Counted from the stretch's first letter, positions 1 to 7,029 are shown. The stretch: 7,153 nucleotides of DNA from Acidobacteriaceae bacterium (GCA_003136335.1 PLEA01000563.1:1-7153); one strand, 5' to 3'. Numbers and translations are program-made. The notes: generated by a model from the letters alone, not told the origin.

Positions 1-244
1 TGCGGTCACTGCGACGCTTGCATGTCGGGCGCGCAGAATCTGTGTGACTCGTGGAAGTTGCTGGGGCTCGGGACTACTCCGGGTACCTTTGCCGATACGT
101 GGCGTTGCCTTCAATGCAACTTTACGAGGTTCCGGATTCTCTTACGGCGGAGCAGGCAATTCTGGCCGAGCCGCTCGCTAACATTGTCCACTTGCTTCGG
201 ATCGTTTCGCCGCCACCATTCTTCCGGCTGGCGATTCCGTTACC
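1..244 (+). pseudogene. Decayed fragment of a zinc-dependent medium-chain alcohol/polyol dehydrogenase
   Basis: Frame 1 (positions 1-96) encodes CGHCDACMSGAQNLC, the four-cysteine structural-zinc lobe of medium-chain alcohol/sorbitol/threonine dehydrogenases (C-G-x-C-x2-C-x7-C), followed by a PGTFAD segment. At about position 96 the homology jumps to frame 3, reading YVALPSMQLYEVPDSL and then LAEPLANIVHLLRI, which is the usual continuation (FAEYV-x-P ... LAEPLA ... H-LR). Restoring one T to GATAC (giving GATTAC, Asp-Tyr) would rejoin the two parts. From about 218 the best match moves to frame 2 (ILPAGDSVT, like the I-x-PGDSV before the NAD-binding glycine motif), implying a second shift. After that no Rossmann domain follows; the next gene begins at 296. 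The 5' part lies outside the window. The ancestral enzyme would have oxidised an alcohol or polyol with NAD(P). The first shift could be a sequencing indel, but the missing C-terminal half could not. Confidence 0.8.
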
Positions 245-295
245 GAACAGTTCCGAAATGATTTTCATTGAGGGCGCGGAGAGGAAACCGGGGAA

Positions 296-1834
296 ATGCG
301 TCGCAGAGATCTTTTAAAAGGTGCGGTACTCCTCCCGGCACTGGCTCGAGCCGACGTTGCCACTGGCTTCGGCCAGGACTGTGACTTCGGCTTTGGATCG
401 GCGTTTGGAGAACGTCTGGATCAGGGCCCGTTTGATATCGACCAGGACCAGGGTTGGCAAACGGTGCTGTTTACAACGCCCTCCGAACGGCCTCTGCGTA
501 ATCCGGGACTCGGCCTGGTCGGCTATAGCTGGGAAGAGAGCGGGCCGTCTCTGGCAGCGCGGGCGGGAAGGGAATCAGTCGAGCAGCACGTGGAAAAGAT
601 CTCGAGCTTGCCGTTCGTGGATGTTCTCTACATTCGCTGCGATTGGCGCAATGTGCAATCGCGACCCGGGCGACTCGATCTCGATCCGGTGTGGGGATTG
701 ACCCTGGATGCAGCGAAACGCAAAGGACTTCGAGTCGCGTTTCGCGTTCAGCTGTCTAACACTTCGTTTCAGCCGGAACAGGTTGCGCTTCCTCCCTTCC
801 TGCGCGATCGCGTGCCGCTGGTAAAAATCGGACGCATCCCCGGAAAGGGAGATGCGGAATATAGGGAACCGCGCTATGACCATCCGGAATTTCAGAAAGC
901 GTTCACGGAGCTGAACGATCTACTGGCTGCCGAATTTGAGGGCAATCCCCTGATTGAATGGGTGGACCTGATGCAGTACGGGTTCTGGGGCGAGGGCCAC
1001 ACCAGCAACTTTCCCAATCCTTTTCCCGACTACGTGACGGCGCAGCGGACCTCGGTGAGCATGACGGCGAAGCAACTCGAAGCCTGGAAAAAGACGCCGC
1101 TCGCAGTCAACACGCAGCCCGACATTAGCAATGTGGGAAATCGCACCGTGATTGACATGGCGGTGCGGGCGGGTGCGTGGATGCGCTCGGACAGCATTAT
1201 TGTCGAAGAGCCAATCCAGATCGAAGAACTGGCCAATAGGCCACCCTGGCTGGCGGCCATCCTGGAAGATGGCTACTTCCGCCAATACGACACGCAGAAA
1301 TTGAAACAGGACGCCGCCGGAATCAACGTACTGGAGAATTACATGCTGCACGTTCCGGATCTGCGGGCGAATTATTGGTCGCTGTGGACCGAGGCCGACA
1401 ATCTGGCGCGTTACAGCGAAATGTATCCCCGTGGTTTCGAGCGTCTGCGGACCAGTATTGGATACCGCCTGCGGCCTTCGTGGGTATGGCAACGCAAGCG
1501 CTATGACACTTTCGAAATGATCGTGTGCGTGAGCAACCGGGGAGCGGCTGGAGTTCCGGGCGTACTCTGGCTGCACTTGGAGAGTCCAGACAGGAAACTA
1601 AGTTTGCGCGGAGCACTGGACGCAGGGCATCCTCACGGCGGCGGAATCCGACAAGCTTCTTTTCTTCTTCCGAAAGGTTACAGCGGCAAGGTTTCTCTGT
1701 CCGCCCAGGTTGAGATGCGTCCGGGTGTGAAAAAGCCGGTTGCTTGGGCCTGTGAACAGCCGGTCAACCCGGACGGCTCGATCACTGTGGAGCTCAAGCG
1801 CGAGAGCGATCCTGGTTGGCGGAAGGGCGTCTAA
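296..1834 (+). CDS. Tat-exported (beta/alpha)-barrel protein, GH42/DUF4832-like putative glycosidase
   Basis: A 512-residue protein. The N-terminus RRRDLLKG followed by a short hydrophobic stretch and ALARA is a twin-arginine signal with a likely cleavage site near residue 19, so the protein probably acts in the periplasm or outside. Residues 69-78 (NPGLGLVGYS) resemble the NPG-x-G opening of DUF4832/GH42-like barrels. Residues 108-155 (VDVLYIRCDWRNVQ, RPGRLDLD, LRVAFRVQLSN) look like successive barrel strands, with a pattern typical of clan GH-A proteins. Acidic candidates for catalysis are E233 in GFWGEGHTS, E304/E305 in IIVEEPIQ and E366 in YWSLWTEADN; choosing among them is inference. Residues from about 386 (SIGYRLRPSWVWQRKRY) to the end look like a beta-sandwich appendage. 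GGAGAGG at 278-284 lies 11 nt before the ATG and supports this start. The gene for the 2-hydroxyacid dehydrogenase follows after 50 nt, probably in one transcript. The fold class is fairly secure; the substrate and even activity are not. Confidence 0.6.
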   Translation: MRRRDLLKGAVLLPALARADVATGFGQDCDFGFGSAFGERLDQGPFDIDQDQGWQTVLFTTPSERPLRNPGLGLVGYSWEESGPSLAARAGRESVEQHVEKISSLPFVDVLYIRCDWRNVQSRPGRLDLDPVWGLTLDAAKRKGLRVAFRVQLSNTSFQPEQVALPPFLRDRVPLVKIGRIPGKGDAEYREPRYDHPEFQKAFTELNDLLAAEFEGNPLIEWVDLMQYGFWGEGHTSNFPNPFPDYVTAQRTSVSMTAKQLEAWKKTPLAVNTQPDISNVGNRTVIDMAVRAGAWMRSDSIIVEEPIQIEELANRPPWLAAILEDGYFRQYDTQKLKQDAAGINVLENYMLHVPDLRANYWSLWTEADNLARYSEMYPRGFERLRTSIGYRLRPSWVWQRKRYDTFEMIVCVSNRGAAGVPGVLWLHLESPDRKLSLRGALDAGHPHGGGIRQASFLLPKGYSGKVSLSAQVEMRPGVKKPVAWACEQPVNPDGSITVELKRESDPGWRKGV

Positions 1835-1884
1835 TATGAAGGCTTTCCTGCGGCGCCCACCTACACACGTATCGCAGGAGCTCT

Positions 1885-2916
1885 ATGCCCAGTAAGTTGA
1901 AACGTATTTTTTTGGCTCCAGCTCCGCGTGCCGTGTCCGACATTTTTGATGAGAACGATCTTGCCCGGCTGAGGGCCCTAGGAGACCTGGTCGTTCACGA
2001 AGCCGTTCCCGTCACGGACCAATTGTTTGTAGACCAGGCCGCGGACGCAGAAATCATCATCGGCCAGATTGATCTTCCGGAATCACGCCTGCGACAAGCT
2101 ACGTCACTTAAAGCCGTGTTTAATGTAGAGGGTAATTTTCTTCCCAACATCGACTACAACTACTGTTTTCGCGCCGGAATCAGAGTCCTCAATATTAGCC
2201 TGGTGTTCGCCGAACCCGTGGCAGAGGCTGCGCTTGGCATGGCGATTGATCTGGCACGCGGCATCACGCGATCCGATCGCCATTTCCGCCAAGGAACGGA
2301 GGAGTACGGCTTAGCCGCGAACCGGGAGGCCTTCTCTCTCTTCCGCCAGGACATAGGACTGGTCGGGCTGGGCGATCTCGGTAAGGCGCTCTTGCCGTTG
2401 CTTCGCTCGTTTGGTTGTAGCATTCGCGCCTACGACCCGTGGTTGCCCGACGAATATATTCGAACGTTGGGTTGCGAAGTAGCGTCGCTCGATGAGGTCT
2501 TTCGGCGTTCGCGCGTGGTCTTCATCGTGGCTGGGGTCACGTCGCAGAACCAGGGCTTCGTGGGTGCAAAACAGTTCGCCTCAATGCGGCGAGGGTCTGC
2601 TGTCGTGCTAGTGAGCCGTGCGGCGGTCGTGGATTTTGACGCTATGCTCGATTTTGCTGAAACGGGACACATTCGCTTTGCGACCGACGTCTTCCCAGAA
2701 GAACCGTTATCGCCCGAACACCCGGCGCGTAGCAGCAGCAATTCCATCTTTTGTGCACACCAGGCTGGCGCATTGGAAACCGCGATCAAACAGATCGGCA
2801 AGATGGTTGTCGCGGATGCAGAATTGATCGCGCGTGGCCTGCCGCCGATTTTATGTAAACCAGCACAGCCTGAGACCGTGGCGCTGTTTCGCAGCAAACC
2901 GGTCAGCAAGACTTAG
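1885..2916 (+). CDS. D-isomer-specific 2-hydroxyacid dehydrogenase (SerA/glyoxylate reductase-like)
   Basis: A 343-residue cytoplasmic NAD(P)-dependent oxidoreductase interconverting a 2-keto acid and its D-2-hydroxy acid; the substrate is unknown. The Rossmann glycine motif VGLGDLG sits at 160-166, with D184 in RAYDPW placed to bind the adenosine ribose, which favours NAD. The family's catalytic residues are all visible: R245 in SRAAVVD, E273 in TDVFPEEP and H292 in CAHQAGA. The usual N-x-x-RG-x-x-VD signature is altered to VSRAAVVD, so the conserved Gly after the catalytic Arg is Ala. The N-terminal half (1-105) is the less conserved substrate-binding lobe, and the length is normal. AGGAG at 1876-1880 lies only 4 nt before ATG, short but workable. 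The gene sits 50 nt downstream of the barrel-protein gene and ends 19 nt from the convergent permease gene. Placement suggests a role in processing sugar-acid intermediates; that is inference. Confidence 0.85.
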   Translation: MPSKLKRIFLAPAPRAVSDIFDENDLARLRALGDLVVHEAVPVTDQLFVDQAADAEIIIGQIDLPESRLRQATSLKAVFNVEGNFLPNIDYNYCFRAGIRVLNISLVFAEPVAEAALGMAIDLARGITRSDRHFRQGTEEYGLAANREAFSLFRQDIGLVGLGDLGKALLPLLRSFGCSIRAYDPWLPDEYIRTLGCEVASLDEVFRRSRVVFIVAGVTSQNQGFVGAKQFASMRRGSAVVLVSRAAVVDFDAMLDFAETGHIRFATDVFPEEPLSPEHPARSSSNSIFCAHQAGALETAIKQIGKMVVADAELIARGLPPILCKPAQPETVALFRSKPVSKT

Positions 2917-2935
2917 TTTTCTGCATCCTCCCTGC

Positions 2936-4213
2936 TCAGATTGGCCGAACCAGACCGCGCCGGGTGGCCTCGGTGTTGCGAACCAGCAGCAGAACCAGAA
3001 TCATTCCAATAAAAGGAACCAGCCCGGCCACAATGACAATCGGATCGAAGGAATGTCCCGCCATGGCGCGGCGGGCGTCGGAAAAGTGCCCGATCAGTTC
3101 GAATGCAACAACCGTTCCCAGCCCCGCCGCTGTCCCGCTCAATCCACTTACGCTGGCCACCGATTCGCTATGGAAAAGATCGGACGGCAACACATTGGCC
3201 ATGGTCGAAAACGCCGCGTAGGAAAAGGTCGCCAGCGCAAAAAGCAGCGCGAGCAAGTAAAGATTATTGGTAAAGACGGTAGTGACGAGTACGGTCACAC
3301 CGAAGCCTCCAAAGATGACCACAGCCTTTCGCGCCCTGCCCACGGACCAGCCCAGCTTGATCAAGTAGCCAGAGACGATGCCACCCGAAAAATTCCCAAG
3401 ATCGGCAGCCAGGAATGGAATCCAAATCGCGATCAGCCCGCTTCTCAGTTCGATCCCTTTCGCTACCAGATAAATTGGGAACCAATCGGTAACAAAAAAC
3501 CAGACCGGATCGGTGAAAGCCTTGGCAACGATTGCGCCCCAGGTTTGCGGCAAGGCTAAGAGTTTGCGCCAGCCCAGGGGCTTTCCGTCCGTATTTGGCG
3601 ATCGCGATTCTTGTTTATCCGCCAGGATCATCTGCCTTTCCGCCTCGCTGATCCGGGGGTGGCTTTCGGGCGGGTGATAGAGCCAGCGCCATACGAGTAC
3701 CCATATAAACCCAAGCATTCCGGGAATCGCAAATGCCGGACGCCATCCCCAGCGGAAGTAGATTGAGAGGATGAGCCACGAGGCAATCGCACCGCCAACC
3801 GAAGATCCGCTGTCAAATAGTGCGGTGGCAAGTCCTCGTTCGCGGGACGGGAACCATTCCGAAACGGCCTTGGTAGCGGCTGGCCAATTGGCCGATTCGC
3901 CCGCGCCCAGCAAAAAGCGGAACGCAGCAAAGCTATAAAATCCCCTGGCCAGCGAAGTAAGCACGGAAACCACGGAATAAAAGACTACGGTAAGAGACAA
4001 ACCGCGCCGTGTTCCGATCCGATCCATGAAACGGCCAAACACGGTCTGCCCCACAGAGTAAGCCAGGCGAAACCCGATCACGATATTCGCATAGTCTGTG
4101 TTGGTCCAGTGATACTCAACTTTGAGATACGGAGCAAGCAAGGAGAGGGACTGCCGGTCTAAATAATTAATGATGGTGGAAGCCAGCAGAATTCCGCCGA
4201 TCCACCAGCGCAA
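2936..4213 (-). CDS. MFS permease, anion:cation symporter family (hexuronate/ExuT-like)
   Basis: A 425-residue inner-membrane transporter with about 12 hydrophobic segments. Family marks include INYLDRQSLSLLAPYL (15-30) in helix 1 with conserved Asp/Arg at 19-20, the MFS loop motif GRFMDRIGTRRG (60-71), and GAGESANWPAATKAVSEWFP (103-122) followed by RERGLATALFDSGSSVGG. These are typical of the anion:cation symporters that import hexuronates, galactonate and similar organic anions with protons. A hydrophilic loop at about 183-215 separates the two halves. The start is a problem: the first start-like codon in frame is TTG at 4213, with no Shine-Dalgarno. The frame stays open upstream to a TGA at 4325-4327 without any ATG or GTG. 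The residues just upstream (RRPISN before LRWWIGG) look like natural family sequence, so the real N-terminus is probably longer. The gene lies downstream of the lyase gene on the same strand (177 nt gap) and probably imports its unsaturated uronate products. Confidence 0.85.
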   Translation of the reverse strand: MRWWIGGILLASTIINYLDRQSLSLLAPYLKVEYHWTNTDYANIVIGFRLAYSVGQTVFGRFMDRIGTRRGLSLTVVFYSVVSVLTSLARGFYSFAAFRFLLGAGESANWPAATKAVSEWFPSRERGLATALFDSGSSVGGAIASWLILSIYFRWGWRPAFAIPGMLGFIWVLVWRWLYHPPESHPRISEAERQMILADKQESRSPNTDGKPLGWRKLLALPQTWGAIVAKAFTDPVWFFVTDWFPIYLVAKGIELRSGLIAIWIPFLAADLGNFSGGIVSGYLIKLGWSVGRARKAVVIFGGFGVTVLVTTVFTNNLYLLALLFALATFSYAAFSTMANVLPSDLFHSESVASVSGLSGTAAGLGTVVAFELIGHFSDARRAMAGHSFDPIVIVAGLVPFIGMILVLLLVRNTEATRRGLVRPI

Positions 4214-4390
4214 GTTCGAGATCGGCCGACGGGCGGGAGAGCCTCTGCGCCTAAGCGTCGTGATGTCTGGCTCTGTGATAACTTGCCTCAGGTCTGCAAA
4301 GCTGCACTCATGAACGCGACCGGTTCACCTGCAGATCAAAATCGTCCACTACTCGCTTCGTGAGCCGCATTTGCTTGGCACACCGCAAGC
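4214..4390 (-). other. Gap between lyase and permease genes; probably holds the permease N-terminal codons
   Basis: On the minus strand the permease frame is open through this gap from position 4324 (37 codons before the TTG at 4213). The only start-like codon in that stretch is a CTG at 4289-4291. An ATG at 4309-4311 in another frame reads MSAALQT and stops. Loss of one base shortly after it would explain why the permease has no good start. AGGTGA lies about 13 nt upstream of that ATG. I see no convincing promoter or terminator, which fits read-through from the lyase gene. Confidence 0.45.
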
Positions 4391-6733
4391 TCATACCCGT
4401 GCAATGCGCAAGCGTAGATCGGCGAGATCCCGGCGCTCCACTCGTAAGACTCCCTTCGAGTTGGCGCGAATCTGTTCGGCGCCGGCGGCGACGCCCGGAA
4501 GCACCGCTTTAGGCGATGACGTCAGATTCAGGCCGCCAAAGTTGAGCTCGTAAACGCAGTTTGGTTGCAGACTGGTGATGATGACCGATTGGCAGCCCAA
4601 GTCTGGTAGCGACACTTCCCCGGCGCTGACCATCAAACCCGCCGTGCTGAACAATACCATCGGACCCCGCTCGAAGGCCGCTCCCTGGAAATGGACCCCG
4701 TCCAGCAGTTCCGTTCGCCTTTGCCCAGTCTTCCCCGTGCTTCCAATTTCAAGCACGTGAAGAAAAAAATCCTCCTCCGCCGGCACAGCGGGTGATACTT
4801 CGACTCGCCAGCTGCCCGGCACGACGTTCTTGCGGTTGGAGCTGAGAATTCTGTTGAAGTCCTCGCCCCAAAAAAGTTTCCACATGCGCCGAAGCTTCGG
4901 ATCCTCCGGCAAAAGTGCGCCCTCCGCTGGCTCGAGGGGCCAGTTCTCGCCCGATCCCCACGCTCCACCGTGGTCATCGCCCGGAGTGTAGAATTCGTTT
5001 CCCTTTCCTCCCCGCCTGGTCACTACGCGTTCCCTGGGAAGAAGCGAATGCACCAGCAACTCTCCCGATCCTTCCGCGAAACGGAAGGTTCGGGCATTGC
5101 GAAAATCCTGGGCGGCCTGCGTTCCTGTGCCACCGTCCTGGTCCACGGCTGGTTGATTCACGCCATGAAGGAGCCAAACCTTTCGAAATGACGGGTCTGT
5201 ACTCACTACGTGATCAAAAACGAATAGAACCTCATGTCCCGGTAGGTAGAGGATTTCGCGCGTGAAGCGCTGGAGTTTTTCCCGAGCGTACGCGTTGCTG
5301 GCATCTCCCATGGCATAGTGATACTGGCCGGGAACATGATCGACCACGAGCATAGAGCCGAGGTCCCACACATCGCGCGTGCGATTCCAATCCTCTGGGC
5401 TCCGTATCGTGTTCCAGTAGCGCGAGGAATCCATGCGCTGCCCACCGTCGTTGGCCGCGGACAAGACGTTGTCTGACCAGAAGAACTTTTCCGCGGGATC
5501 GTATACCAGCATGGAATTGTGGGCCACCGTGCGGCGGAAGTAGTTCAGGTAGTGGGGACTCTCCGTGTCCGTATAGTCCGCGCCGCTGTCGATCGCAAGA
5601 TAGCCGCCATGGTAAATCGTGAATTGATTTTGATCGAGGTGCTGGTGCTTGGAGAAATACGGTCCGCAATCGAACTCGATCCAGGTCGAATCCGGCTTCC
5701 AACCATCGCGCATCACGAGATGCCCGACGCCAGCAAAGTAGCGCTGCCGCGGCAACTCCTCTTCGCTGGTCAGCGCCGGATCACGGGGCGTAACCTCCGG
5801 ATCGTCCCACAGAAACTCTAAGACTGGCATCACCCATTGCTTGGCGAAGAACCCGCTCTTGCGCAGAAGCCAGGCACTGTACGGATCCTTGAAACGGTTT
5901 ACGGCATAGCCGAGCACAGCCGTGTCTCGCGAATCCAGAATCGGATATTCGTTGTCTCCCTCGCGCGATGGGGTCCCGTCGGGAAGAAGTTTGTAGAGGT
6001 AAGTAGTCCCCATGTTACGAAACACCGGGAAGTGATACGCAGGGTCCACACTCGTGGTTGTACGCTGCAACTCTGCGATCAACGTCAGCGATGCCCACGT
6101 GATCCGCATGTAGTCCATCGATTCGTGGTAGCTGCCATCCGGGGTCACAACATTGGTAGTCTCGAGGATGTTGGCGAAACCCTTCGCAATCTTGTCGCGC
6201 CATCTCTGATTTAAATCCGAATAACCCTCCACCGCCGCCGTTGTGAAGGCAGCCAAAGCGAGGTAGCGCAAGGCATAGTTGTGATACGAAAGTTCACCCG
6301 GATCAGAAAAGTCGGGAGTGGCAATCATGGCGGCCGCACCATCTTTCAACTCGCCGGCCACCCGGTCTTTCAAGGCGCGCTCAAAGCCGCGGTACGCAAG
6401 CAGCCAATCGAACGCCAGCGACCAGCGAGCGTAGTCGACCCAGGAGCGAGAGGGCTTTCCCTTGGCGGCCACATGCTTCGTCCGCATCTCAGCGACCGCT
6501 CGCTCGGCGAACGCATCGTCCCCAGTCAGTTGCCACGACAGTGCCCAGCCTTCCATGTCCTCCGACGGGCGTCGTCCAGTCGCATAGCGTGCTTTCAGCA
6601 GCGGCAGACCCGTAAACGGATCCGCGTCCGCGATCAACAGTCGCGGCCGGCGAGCGGTTTCCTGAGCCCGGGCTGGCCACCTCGCAGCCAACGCGGACAC
6701 AGCCAGCGCCGTGATGAAGTCACGCCTTCTCAT
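4391..6733 (-). CDS. Tat-exported heparinase II/III-like polysaccharide lyase
   Basis: A 780-residue protein. The start MRRRDFIT plus a hydrophobic stretch ending ARAQ is a twin-arginine signal (cleavage near residue 24), placing the enzyme outside the cytoplasm. Residues about 30-310 form the helical (alpha/alpha) toroid, with SYHNYALRYLALA at 149-161 and GSYHESMDYMRITWAS at 200-215 providing candidate catalytic His151 and Tyr202/Tyr208. The beta-sandwich heparinase domain begins near 331 (RYFAGVGHLVMRDGW). KHQHLDQNQFTIYHGGYLAI (362-381), running into D382-S-G, and RTVAHNSMLVYDP (401-413) match the metal and active-site region of family PL21 heparinase II: H363, H365, D382 and H405. As I recall the Pedobacter enzyme, the spacing H-x-H and then 17 residues to Asp is the same. 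Such enzymes cut uronate-linked polysaccharides by beta-elimination, giving 4,5-unsaturated ends. Only this ATG is usable, since an in-frame TGA lies six codons upstream; the ribosome site is weak (AGGT 13 nt away). Substrate may be heparin-like or another acidic glycan. Family call is firm, substrate is not. Confidence 0.88.
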   Translation of the reverse strand: MRRRDFITALAVSALAARWPARAQETARRPRLLIADADPFTGLPLLKARYATGRRPSEDMEGWALSWQLTGDDAFAERAVAEMRTKHVAAKGKPSRSWVDYARWSLAFDWLLAYRGFERALKDRVAGELKDGAAAMIATPDFSDPGELSYHNYALRYLALAAFTTAAVEGYSDLNQRWRDKIAKGFANILETTNVVTPDGSYHESMDYMRITWASLTLIAELQRTTTSVDPAYHFPVFRNMGTTYLYKLLPDGTPSREGDNEYPILDSRDTAVLGYAVNRFKDPYSAWLLRKSGFFAKQWVMPVLEFLWDDPEVTPRDPALTSEEELPRQRYFAGVGHLVMRDGWKPDSTWIEFDCGPYFSKHQHLDQNQFTIYHGGYLAIDSGADYTDTESPHYLNYFRRTVAHNSMLVYDPAEKFFWSDNVLSAANDGGQRMDSSRYWNTIRSPEDWNRTRDVWDLGSMLVVDHVPGQYHYAMGDASNAYAREKLQRFTREILYLPGHEVLFVFDHVVSTDPSFRKVWLLHGVNQPAVDQDGGTGTQAAQDFRNARTFRFAEGSGELLVHSLLPRERVVTRRGGKGNEFYTPGDDHGGAWGSGENWPLEPAEGALLPEDPKLRRMWKLFWGEDFNRILSSNRKNVVPGSWRVEVSPAVPAEEDFFLHVLEIGSTGKTGQRRTELLDGVHFQGAAFERGPMVLFSTAGLMVSAGEVSLPDLGCQSVIITSLQPNCVYELNFGGLNLTSSPKAVLPGVAAGAEQIRANSKGVLRVERRDLADLRLRIARV

Positions 6734-6750
6734 ATTGCCAGTCGGTACCT

Positions 6751-6779
6751 GTCACCCAATAGCTGCACGGCGGTGTGAC
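6751..6779 (-). promoter_or_regulatory. Inverted repeat in the lyase leader
   Basis: GTCACCC at 6751-6757 faces GTGTGAC at 6773-6779 (six of seven positions complementary). In the lyase mRNA this gives a stem of five pairs, one mismatch, then two pairs, around a 14-nt loop, ending 17 nt before the ATG. It could be an operator half-site pair or a leader hairpin. The stem is short and could be chance. Confidence 0.25.
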
Positions 6780-6810
6780 GTTCCCCGGACCGCACAGCGG
6801 CGAAATTTAG

Positions 6811-6944
6811 AAAAAGAAAAGAAAGGCAAACGAAACCACCCGATTTGAGCTCGAACACTTCTAAACCTGAGGAAAACCCGGCAAAAGCCGCGATTTGTGG
6901 TCCCAGACATCCTTGTCGTTTGCATGCCATTTTCTTTCTTCTTT
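6811..6944. repeat. Imperfect inverted repeat: purine tract plus GCAAACGA on both arms
   Basis: The left arm on the + strand is a 16-nt A/G run (6811-6826) leading into GCAAACGA (6826-6833). The right arm carries the same order on the minus strand: TCGTTTGC at 6916-6923, then a 15-nt pyrimidine run at 6930-6944. The GCAAACGA cores are perfect inverted copies 82 nt apart, and the arms differ by a few inserted bases between core and tract. The symmetry axis, near 6875, lies inside the divergent promoter region. Confidence 0.5.
6841..6902 (+). repeat. Direct repeat CGATTTG-w-G-s-TC, 50 bp apart
   Basis: CGATTTGAGCTC at 6841-6852 and CGATTTGTGGTC at 6891-6902 match at 10 of 12 positions, including seven consecutive bases. 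They are exactly 50 bp apart, close to five helical turns, so a bound regulator would sit on nearly the same DNA face. The first copy overlaps the near-palindrome TTTGAGCTCGAA. These are candidate operators for the adjacent DeoR-family protein. Confidence 0.35.
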
Positions 6945-6960
6945 GCGGCTGGCGCAAGTG

Positions 6961-6966
6961 TATAAA
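6961..6966 (+). promoter_or_regulatory. Possible -10 box for the DeoR-family gene
   Basis: TATAAA lies 63 nt before the ATG at 7030, preceded by TG, in the most AT-rich part of the strand upstream of the regulator. No good -35 hexamer is seen at 16-18 nt; TTGCGG at 6943-6948 is only 12 nt away. It may be a weak promoter, an extended -10 type, or chance. Confidence 0.25.
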
Positions 6967-6989
6967 TATGCAAGCCATCTCAGTAAGGC

Positions 6990-7004
6990 TGCCTCCTTCA
7001 GGCA
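6990..7004 (+). promoter_or_regulatory. Small hairpin in the regulator's 5' leader
   Basis: TGCCT (6990-6994) and AGGCA (7000-7004) form a perfect five-pair stem with a CCTTC loop, ending 12 nt before the GAGG ribosome site. An overlapping alternative pairing, AAGG (6985-6988) with CCTT (6995-6998), excludes it. No T-run follows, so it is not a terminator. A role in expression is possible but unproven. Confidence 0.25.
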
Positions 7005-7029
7005 TACCGAACCCTTGAGGATCAAACTG

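Larger units (their letters stand above)
6734..7029. promoter_or_regulatory. Divergent intergenic regulatory region between lyase and DeoR genes
   Basis: This 296-nt noncoding stretch separates the divergently transcribed lyase (-) and DeoR-family regulator (+). It holds an imperfect large inverted repeat (6811-6944), a direct repeat spaced 50 bp (6841 and 6891), a near-palindrome TTTGAGCTCGAA (6844-6855), an AT-rich outward-facing box on each side (AATTTA on the + strand at 6804-6809, TATAAA at 6961-6966), and small hairpins near each start codon. DeoR-type repressors commonly bind repeats in the intergenic region next to their own gene, so operators here are expected; which repeat is the operator is inference. 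Confidence 0.6.

Noticed and set aside
22..317. Two overlapping small ORFs (22-261 and 51-317) as independent genes
   Set aside because: Each carries half of one dehydrogenase homology, so they are better read as a single frameshifted pseudogene.
920..1576. A 218-residue open frame antisense to the barrel-protein gene
   Set aside because: It lies wholly opposite a gene with a clear signal peptide and barrel motifs, has no recognisable motif, and its composition is that of a GC-rich shadow frame.
2883..2920. Hairpin GCTG/CAGC followed by TTAGTTTT as an intrinsic terminator
   Set aside because: The stem is only four pairs, sits inside the coding region, and the T-rich stretch begins 17 or more bases after it.
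2834..3559. A 241-residue plus-strand open frame opposite the permease
   Set aside because: The residues are low-complexity and polar, as expected from the complement of membrane-helix codons, and the permease on the other strand is well supported.
6879..6890. CGGC-AAAA-GCCG hairpin in the intergenic region
   Set aside because: A four-pair stem with no T-run is too weak to call as a terminator or operator.
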